The translations under genes were made by a program, and so were the position numbers. A stretch of 27,839 nt of DNA from Scytalidium lignicola (taxonomy: Eukaryota > Ascomycota > Leotiomycetes): the NCBI GenBank assembly GCA_002812745.2, contig NCSJ02000466.1, forward strand, positions 1 to 27,839, written 5' to 3'. Positions 21,581-27,839 of this stretch are shown piece by piece. Position 1 is the stretch's first letter; each line of letters opens with the position of its first letter. The notes beneath the pieces were generated by a model that worked only from the letters and a program-made list of their open reading frames with translations, made no database searches and was not told the origin of the DNA.

Positions 21581-22311
21581 GAGTTTGGCCCTAAAGTCAT
21601 TGAAATACTTCTCAGTCCTAGTAAGTATACTCAGCTCTTCTTTTTNATAGTTTACCATCTACCTATTATACTGATTCTTAGTAAGAGAAGAAGATTTTGA
21701 AGGGGAGTACAAAGATTCACGGAAAGAATCGGACTTTGCCCTTATTCCAGAAGGGATGGATGTCCCAACCCTGGTTATTGAGTCCGGGTGGTCGGAGAGT
21801 AGACCTCAGCTTTATAAAGATCGCGACTTATAGCTTCATAGTTGTACCAGTTCAATTTAAGAAAATTAGAGGCACATTATTGTCATACTTTCCAGTGGAC
21901 GATCATTTTGGGTATCTAAATACTAAAAATATCCACGACATTAAGTTCGGCAAACTCAAAGATAGTAAACATATCCTGAGTTTTAGCAGAATCCAACTAT
22001 GCATGCGAGAACCTCTTTGGACACTTAGTTCCAGTTTTGATTAATAGACTTGAGAGCCAGCTCGTTCGCAATAACGTCAAACTAACCCATCCATTCTTTG
22101 ATCTGGTGAGCATCTCCGGTTTTATCCCTTTCATCTTTTATCAAAGTTAATCATTTCTAGCAATATCCCCTCTGCTGAAGACGTCAAACCCGCAGATCTT
22201 AAAGCTGAAATGTTCAAAGAGATTTCTATCATGGCGACCCCGCTTGGACCTACCAAGCACCAAGATGTCGTTGCTGAGGAGAGGGAGACTCTGGGTGTTG
22301 GCTTGGCTTAA
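21581..22311 (+). pseudogene. Broken PDDEXK-like (Uma2-type) fungal protein of unknown function
   Basis: Pieces of one protein lie in different frames. Piece 1 (21581-21620) joins across a predicted intron 21621-21681 to piece 2 (to the TAG at 21831-21833), which reads E-S-D-F-A-L-I-P-E-G then P-T-L-V-I-E-S-G-W-S-E-S and Y-K-D-R-D-L. The spaced Asp and E-x-G/S-x-S pattern resembles restriction-endonuclease-like proteins common as unknowns in filamentous fungi. Piece 3 (from 22049, L-E-S-Q-L-V-R-N-N-V-K-L-T-H-P-F-F-D-L) ends at an intron-like 22106-22160, and piece 4 (22162-22311) follows in a phase that does not join. A stop lies just upstream of piece 1. At least one nonsense change and one frameshift separate the pieces. 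The N-terminus may include the open reading at 21341-21538. Family call moderate, pseudogene status likely. Confidence 0.45.
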
Positions 22312-22775
22312 TACTCTACTCGGCGTTGGATTGATATATAACTGCCATCGAACAATCTCTAGAATGAGCTATTTATCATGACATTATTGAGTCATTGCCG
22401 AAGGTTGCGGACTTGTCCTGATTGCGTGTCACACAGTTCATTACTAATTCTAAAGGCTTTTCATGTAATACTTTATATTTTGCTGCGTCTCTTGTGCTAG
22501 AGAGAATAAGCAATATGTCTCAAGGTTGGCTGGTGAATCGCCGCCATAGTGCAGCTGCTTTAGTTGTTGGCCAAGTGGGAGCGGATTCAGAGGTATGATA
22601 CACACTGTATGCTCGCCAGTAAAATGCCTATTCTGCGAATCCTAGGTTCCTACCCCTAGTTCACGATAACATCCTGATAATCAAGCTCCGCAAGCCTTAG
22701 GTTTTCATTAAGGCTTGGAGGCTTATATGACCACCCTGGCTGTCAAATATTAACCCTGCTTGAAAGTCACGCATT
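22312..22775. other. Intergenic region downstream of DCP1
   Basis: Non-coding apart from a short reading at 22515 (M-S-Q-G-W-L-V-N-R-R-H-S-A-A-A-L), which ends at GTATGA and could be a relic first exon, but no continuation was found. The DCP1 3' flank lies at the right end. Confidence 0.4.
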
Positions 22776-23444
22776 CTACGACAATCCCCGTTGACCAAAT
22801 AGTTCTCCCAAACTTAATCTTCTTCCCGGCACAGCTCCTTCAGCACCATTCCCAACCTGCGGACTTCCCATCCCTTCGTTGTTGTAATTTTGAACCACTG
22901 GATCCGGCTCCTTCGTCGCCCTCGCCCTCTGCCAACACTCTTTAATCATCAGGCTATTGATCTCCCTCGTATCATCCTTATCAGCATGCATCCAGACACC
23001 CATGATCTTATCCTCCATCTGCCAATCTTCTCCTCGCTCCTGGAACCGCAGGATCACGTATTCCGATGTCAACTCTACATCCTCTGTCTGACTCAGATCT
23101 AGAATGACATTATCTAAGCTTCTGCGATTCAGCACCACTAGGCAGAATCGCTCGGCCCCCGTAACAGGTGCTGGTTCGCATTGGCAGACGAAGAGAGTGC
23201 CCTCGATGCCAGATTTCTCCCACGATTGAGGCGGCGTAAAGTAGTAAATGACAGCATTGGCGGCTATGGAGAGGATGGATTGTATATGTGGGATATAACG
23301 TCGCAGGACAGAAAGGTTGAGTTCGGTATTTGTTCGCGTCGCGGGAGGATTGTAATTAACGTCAGATTCATAATCTGAAGCTTGAACTAATGGTGTGGGC
23401 TGGGCGTGGTGATTTTGCCGTTGCCGCGGTCTTCGGGGAGTCAT
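22776..23444 (-). CDS. DCP1: mRNA-decapping enzyme regulatory subunit Dcp1
   Basis: A single exon of 222 residues, about the size of yeast Dcp1. Dcp1 binds and activates the decapping hydrolase Dcp2 in cytoplasmic P-bodies. After a basic, disordered N-terminus (to about residue 40) comes an EVH1/PH-like fold. Its landmarks are L-N-L-S-V-L-R-R-Y-I-P-H-I, S-I-L-S-I-A-A-N-A-V-I-Y-Y-F, W-E-K-S-G-I-E-G-T-L-F-V-C-Q, F-C-L-V-V-L-N-R-R-S-L-D-N and E-Y-V-I-L-R-F, then a helix containing I-M-G-V-W-M-H. The C-terminus has L-S-L-G-E-L-F-G-Q, a conserved fungal Dcp1 tail motif, close to the stop. The start is the ATG that opens the basic N-terminus, with no upstream in-frame similarity. It is divergent from the phosphatase gene. 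Confidence 0.92.
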   Translation of the reverse strand: MTPRRPRQRQNHHAQPTPLVQASDYESDVNYNPPATRTNTELNLSVLRRYIPHIQSILSIAANAVIYYFTPPQSWEKSGIEGTLFVCQCEPAPVTGAERFCLVVLNRRSLDNVILDLSQTEDVELTSEYVILRFQERGEDWQMEDKIMGVWMHADKDDTREINSLMIKECWQRARATKEPDPVVQNYNNEGMGSPQVGNGAEGAVPGRRLSLGELFGQRGLS

Positions 23445-23968
23445 GTTGAGGAAATCTTTGACGATATTAGGATATGCCGGGCTATGGAAGAGTTCAAATG
23501 TCTACTATCGACTGGTTTTGAGGTAAGTGTGGTGTTCAGAGGTCACAACTTCGAGATATATGATTTGAATACTGACTAGGCAATATTGCGATCAGGATTG
23601 ATCGAGGATGACGCCCTCAGCCTCGCGTATTCACTGTAGCCACAACCGGCGTGCGATTAGCAGCCAATCGTCATCAGCTTCTTGGCTCAGCCTCAACTGC
23701 CGGCTGCTCCACTATTTGTTCCTCCTGGCCGTGCTTGAAGCCAAGCGTTGACATCATGTTGCGATGAGTTGACGATGTAAAGCAACGGACGACTAGACAC
23801 TACAGTTATACCACGAGGAGCCAATTTAATTATTCTGTGGCCCGTTGTTACTTCGCCTATGTGATGTTGAACCTCCGTCCCGAGAACACGTCGGGATGGC
23901 TTTCTAAGAATAGCATATAACGGGTCGCCATTGTGAGACCATTTACTCCTCTTACTCCTGCCTAAGCC
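23445..23968. promoter_or_regulatory. Divergent promoter between DCP1 and the 5-phosphatase gene
   Basis: 524 bp separate the two start codons. No TATA box, tRNA or other gene was recognised. A minus-strand open reading at 23693-24001 overlaps the phosphatase start and is not credible. Confidence 0.6.
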
Positions 23969-26900
23969 ATGCAGTCGGAAGCCAGAATGTCCAGTGAGCA
24001 CAGCAGAGAGTCGTTAGAGGCTGACCAGTCGATATTCAACCAACATTCCCTTTCGAGAGCGGTTTATGCTAGGAAATCCGAGTACACGCGACCACATAAG
24101 ATAAAACTGAAAATCGGGAGCTGGAATGTGGCTGCATGTCCTGGTACGGAAAAGGATTTAGCGGGATGGTTCTTGGAAGGGAAAGGCGTATCGAAGGAAT
24201 TGGTCGGTGGTGATCTTGCTAAAGAGCTCGAAGAGAGCAGAAGCCAGACCGACGTTGAGACTGTGGAGGCCCAGGAAGCACGGCGTTCGAAGCATGAATC
24301 AACAGTACCCCATGGAGATACTGGGGTAGTGGTAGGAGGTGACGATATCGATCTATACGTCCTCGGCCTACAAGAAGTCGTCGATCTTAACTCTGCGAGG
24401 GAGTACATGGGCTATACGGATACTTCAGTTATGGCAAAATGGAAGACTGCTTTATCTACGGCTTTACCACCAGGATATACTAGCGTTGCGGAACAGCAGC
24501 TCTCAGGGCTGCTTCTGCTGATTTATGTATCTCCTAGAATTGCGTCGTCAATAAGCTCTGTCAGTACTGTAACTGTAGGAACTGGTATGATGGGCTATTT
24601 AGGAAACAAAGGAGCAGTTACGTCGAGACTCGTCCTGGGGGAGACTACTAAGATGGTTTTCGTAAATTCTCACTTGGCTTCAGGCTCGGATCCTGCGCAT
24701 TTAGATCGACGTTGCTGGGATGTCTCGCAAGTTCTAGGGAGGACGCAATTCGATCCTATTAACTGGGGAGGAGTATTGGATGACAACCAAGAGACTATCG
24801 GCGACGAAGATTTTGGATTCTGGTTCGGTGACCTCAATTTCAGACTGGATGGACTACCTGGGGCGGATATAAGAAGATTGCTTATGCTTCATACTAAGGG
24901 GGAATATGATATCGGAAGAGAGACTCGCGATACCATGGAGACAGAACTGGCTAAGGATGATGAGCCAATTGTAGTGAGACATGTTGATAGCGACAGCTCT
25001 TCAGAAGAGGAGGTGGAGCGACCGAAGAGCAGTAGCTCAAGTCAGAGTAATGACACTTTTGACAATCTCCCGGATCCAGATGATTTCATACAAGACCCGA
25101 ATGATGATCCCGCGTCGTTACAAGCTACTCTTAATTCATTATTACCCCATGATCAATTACGGCATGTTCAAAAGGCACGGAAAGCATTTCACGATGGTTG
25201 GAGGGAAGGTCCTATAACATTTCTTCCTACTTATAAATACGACGTTGGAAGCGTAGGAGTTTATGATTCCAGTGAGAAGAATCGAATACCAAGTTGGTGC
25301 GATAGGATTCTGTACAGGACTCACAAGGATAAGTCGGATTACGACGAGAAGACGAGAGAGGAAGAACAAGCAAGGAAAAAAGATGAAGAAATGAAAGCTA
25401 GAGGAATCGACCTAGCTTCAGACGAAGATATTCTATTCGACTATGACCCCGACGCGGATGCGACAGAAGAACCTCCTTCGAATACAAACTACGATGAATA
25501 TGATGATGCCACGGATGCGTTGGCTGGAGAAGATTTGACCAAAGACGAGCGAATTCATCTAGATTGGTATAGTTCCCATCAGCGCGTGCTGTCGTCCGAC
25601 CATAAACCACTCACTGCAGTCTTTACGGTCGAGTATGATGCAGTAGTGCCCGAGCTCAAAACTAGGATCCAACAAGAAGTCGCCTGGGAACTAGATAGGG
25701 CAGAAAACGAAGGAAGACCAGGCCTCACGATTGTTTTCGAACAATCTCAAGACACTGAAGCCGATGACCAGACAGAGTCGTCATCCGTATCGAAAAATGG
25801 CCCTCAAGGTGTCGACTTCGGAGACATAAGCTATTTAAGAAGGAAGTCAAGAACTATGACAATAGCCAATACAAGCCAGGTTCCTGCGATATTTGCATTC
25901 ATGGACAGGCCAGGAGTCTCTGACGGTGGGGATCGAATCTTCCCTGAGTGGTTAAGTGTAAGTATTCTTGGGACAGAACATGATGATGGACCACTGTCAA
26001 ATGACCAGAAACGAGAGCTCATCCTTGAGCCTGGAAATACCGTATCTGTTACGTTAGATACGTTTATTGATGATATAGGGCTTGTCAAAGCCTTGAACGA
26101 AGCGACAGCTTCACTGGACGATGTTCTCCTTCTTCGAGTCACAGACGGACGGGATCACTTCATCCCTATCAGAGCCGGATGGCTACAATCCTGCTTCGCC
26201 CGGTCTATCGATGAACTCATTAGGATTCCTGAAGGAGGAGTGCGTGGATTGTGGCCGCGTCCTAAAGGAAAGGAGAGAGAGCCTGTTGATCAGACACGGG
26301 ATGTCTGTTGGTCTGCCCCACGCGAGTTGTTCAAGCTCACTGAAGCGGTGGACTCTATCATCGATCGGGTTCTGGCAGATGCAAGCATGATCGAAGGCGC
26401 CCAGTATCCGGAGAATGCAGTAGGATGGCCGTTTGATAGGAAAGCATGGACTGAACAAGATACCCAAATCAGCGAAATTGAACGATGTTATGTGCTCGAC
26501 GCGTTAGACTCGGATAAGAGTCTGACTGAAGCCTTTCCCGTGGAGATTCCTGCTCTCAGGCGATTTGAGATCTTATCCGACGTGCTTATTTTATTCCTGT
26601 TTAGTTTGACAGATGGGATAGTAACGGCAGAGTTATGGTCGAAACTAGAGCAGGACATAATAGCACGAGGAACGAAGCAAGCCCTCGACACAGAGGAAAC
26701 TAAAACTTGGGTGCTCGACGTGCTCGCTGCCTCACCTAACCATAACATCTCGTTTGTATTTCTCACCTCCATGCTCAATCATGTAGCCGGCGAACTAGCA
26801 CCTTGTCCGAGTCCATCTCAAGCTCCTAAGTCACCGACGTCGCCATCGTTTCCTGAACCTCAGTCTCCTCGGTCTGTGTATGGCTCCGCAAGGACAAGTC

Positions 26901-27124
26901 TCAATACAGCACGACTGTCGCTCAGCTTCAGGGGCAGAGAGCAAGCGGCGCCGGCTGCAACCGACGCCACGGTGGCGAAGCGGTTAGCTGTTGATCGCGC
27001 ATATGCGGAGATCTTCGCGCCCGTGATATTCAGGGGCAGCGTGCCTGGAAAGGACCGGGATCGCAAGATCATGGAGGAGCGTAGGCGAGATATCATCGAA
27101 GCATTCGTGCGTGGGAGGAAGTGA
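23969..27124 (+). CDS. Inositol-polyphosphate 5-phosphatase, OCRL/INPP5B type with RhoGAP-like C-terminus
   Basis: An uninterrupted 1051-residue gene. The catalytic domain (about 45-555) removes the 5-phosphate of PI(4,5)P2-type lipids and carries every expected motif: W52-N-V, L-Q-E136-V (metal), G-N213-K-G-A-V, V-N-S-H-L-A-S-G, F-G-D288-L-N290-F-R, P-T-Y-K-Y-D, P441-S-W-C-D-R446-I-L and S-S-D544-H545-K-P-L. The domain is expanded by acidic/Ser-rich inserts, one at about 330-385 between F-G-D-L-N and P-T-Y-K-Y-D, others at about 455-530 between C-D-R and S-D-H-K-P. An ASH-like beta region (about 620-760) and a RhoGAP-like helical region (about 800-1051) follow, as in OCRL, with a Ser/Pro-rich insert near 950-1000. 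The RhoGAP arginine finger was not seen, matching the inactive GAP of OCRL. Probably acts in endocytic and Golgi membrane traffic. ATG 23969 is the first of two close in-frame ATGs. Confidence 0.93.
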   Translation: MQSEARMSSEHSRESLEADQSIFNQHSLSRAVYARKSEYTRPHKIKLKIGSWNVAACPGTEKDLAGWFLEGKGVSKELVGGDLAKELEESRSQTDVETVEAQEARRSKHESTVPHGDTGVVVGGDDIDLYVLGLQEVVDLNSAREYMGYTDTSVMAKWKTALSTALPPGYTSVAEQQLSGLLLLIYVSPRIASSISSVSTVTVGTGMMGYLGNKGAVTSRLVLGETTKMVFVNSHLASGSDPAHLDRRCWDVSQVLGRTQFDPINWGGVLDDNQETIGDEDFGFWFGDLNFRLDGLPGADIRRLLMLHTKGEYDIGRETRDTMETELAKDDEPIVVRHVDSDSSSEEEVERPKSSSSSQSNDTFDNLPDPDDFIQDPNDDPASLQATLNSLLPHDQLRHVQKARKAFHDGWREGPITFLPTYKYDVGSVGVYDSSEKNRIPSWCDRILYRTHKDKSDYDEKTREEEQARKKDEEMKARGIDLASDEDILFDYDPDADATEEPPSNTNYDEYDDATDALAGEDLTKDERIHLDWYSSHQRVLSSDHKPLTAVFTVEYDAVVPELKTRIQQEVAWELDRAENEGRPGLTIVFEQSQDTEADDQTESSSVSKNGPQGVDFGDISYLRRKSRTMTIANTSQVPAIFAFMDRPGVSDGGDRIFPEWLSVSILGTEHDDGPLSNDQKRELILEPGNTVSVTLDTFIDDIGLVKALNEATASLDDVLLLRVTDGRDHFIPIRAGWLQSCFARSIDELIRIPEGGVRGLWPRPKGKEREPVDQTRDVCWSAPRELFKLTEAVDSIIDRVLADASMIEGAQYPENAVGWPFDRKAWTEQDTQISEIERCYVLDALDSDKSLTEAFPVEIPALRRFEILSDVLILFLFSLTDGIVTAELWSKLEQDIIARGTKQALDTEETKTWVLDVLAASPNHNISFVFLTSMLNHVAGELAPCPSPSQAPKSPTSPSFPEPQSPRSVYGSARTSLNTARLSLSFRGREQAAPAATDATVAKRLAVDRAYAEIFAPVIFRGSVPGKDRDRKIMEERRRDIIEAFVRGRK

Positions 27125-27839
27125 GAGCGTGATTGAAAAGATTTTTTCCATCAGCATGGTGGAGGGCATCATGACCAATAAGGAGGTTATCAGGGGCTGT
27201 GTCTATGAGTGAGTGTGTGTGTGTGTGTGAGAGAGTTTCAATACTTCTAGCAGACATTTGAGATACGACAATAGATACACTGTTCAAAACTAGCAACATG
27301 ATCAAATCATACAAGACATCAAATCAAATCAGCTCGCCTCGTACAGAAAAACATACTGTACAGAACATCCCCCCCTGGTTCATTTTCCCCACGTAGCTAA
27401 TATTAACAAGCTCCCGCACCGCTCAGGCCGCATGCAGCAGCGCAAGATTACACTGTCACACCCCATTAGTCCAGGCACAACAACCAATACCCCAGAGATG
27501 CAGAAATGAGAGACACCAGAAAATTTTTTCTTCTTCCTCCCACTTCCCCCGTTTCACCTTTAGTCGAAACTGCCTTGTCTGCTTGCACTACGCCATACAC
27601 ACACACACACACATACAGTAAGTACCACAACAACCATCCATCCATCCACTACAAGGGGGGTTGGAACCGTGGAGGTCAGTCAGCAGCAGTAGCAGCAGCA
27701 GGCACGGCCCCCATTCGTTATTGACAGCGGGCGGCAGAGAAAAAAAAAGGAGATCTGCAAGACACAACACAACACAGACACACACACACACATTTACACA
27801 CAGACATGAGCATAGAGAGTAACAACAGGCGAAAAAAAA
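27125..27839. other. Microsatellite-rich 3' flank to window end
   Basis: No supported gene. Contains a (GT)n tract around 27213-27229, an (AC)n tract around 27596-27613, a CAG-rich stretch around 27676-27701, another AC-rich stretch around 27762-27803 and a terminal A run (27832-27839). The first part is the 3' flank of the phosphatase gene. The remainder could be the leader or 3' end of a gene beyond the window. Confidence 0.6.
27596..27613 (+). repeat. (AC)n dinucleotide microsatellite
   Basis: Nine AC/CA units in a row. Its complement type (GT) occurs near 27213-27229 about 370 bp upstream, and a further AC-rich tract lies at about 27778-27791. Confidence 0.85.

Noticed and set aside
24064..26778. 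Several open readings overlapping the 5-phosphatase gene
   Set aside because: The plus-strand frame contains all catalytic motifs. The others are shadows.

Overview
This is nuclear DNA from a filamentous ascomycete fungus. The evidence is short (about 48-76 bp) GT-AG introns with CTAAC/CTGAC-type branch sites, fungal gene families throughout, and an AT-rich island of mutated retrotransposon at the left edge that looks like repeat-induced point mutation (RIP). The protein flavour suggests Leotiomycetes (Helotiales), but that placement is inference and was not tested. Runs of N sit at or beside T homopolymers, which suggests pyrosequencing-type assembly ambiguity.

Layout, left to right. 1 to about 3050: a Ty3/Gypsy LTR-retrotransposon remnant on the minus strand that runs off the left edge, with gag zinc-knuckle, protease and reverse-transcriptase traces, all mutated. 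3051-3560: a promoter region with E-boxes, palindromes and a hairpin. 3561-4606 (+): an NmrA/EasG-like NAD(P)-binding reductase, 3 exons. 5619-7467 (-): ELP3, the catalytic Elongator subunit, 3 exons. 7759-9070 (+): mitochondrial succinyl-CoA ligase alpha subunit, 7 exons. 9489-10913 (+): AP-2 mu clathrin adaptor, 3 exons. 12166-14301 (+): a membrane-anchored cytochrome P450, 5 exons. 16188-19706 (+): a large fusion of a kinase-like, probably pseudokinase, domain with a von Willebrand A (vWA) domain. 20430-22311: decayed or unrecognised coding DNA behind a strong TATA box, including a broken PDDEXK-like gene. 22776-23444 (-): DCP1 decapping activator. 23969-27124 (+): an OCRL/INPP5B-type inositol-polyphosphate 5-phosphatase with a C-terminal RhoGAP-like region. 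27125-27839: microsatellite-rich non-coding DNA.

Most of the window is conserved housekeeping DNA: tRNA modification (ELP3), TCA cycle (LSC1), endocytosis and phosphoinositides (AP-2 mu, 5-phosphatase) and mRNA decay (DCP1). These genes are not an operon. ELP3/LSC1 and DCP1/5-phosphatase are divergent pairs that share upstream regions. Accessory material (the EasG-like reductase beside the RIP island, the P450, the pseudokinase-vWA protein and the broken genes) lies between them. Exon structures were worked out by hand. In every multi-exon model the exons sum to a multiple of three, and the joined protein restores family motifs.

The most unusual item is the pseudokinase-vWA fusion. Its glycine loop, HRD-K-N and DFG signatures are all degraded, while the fold-supporting residues (beta-3 Lys, alpha-C Glu, APE, DxWSxG) remain. 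Its vWA metal site is also partly altered.
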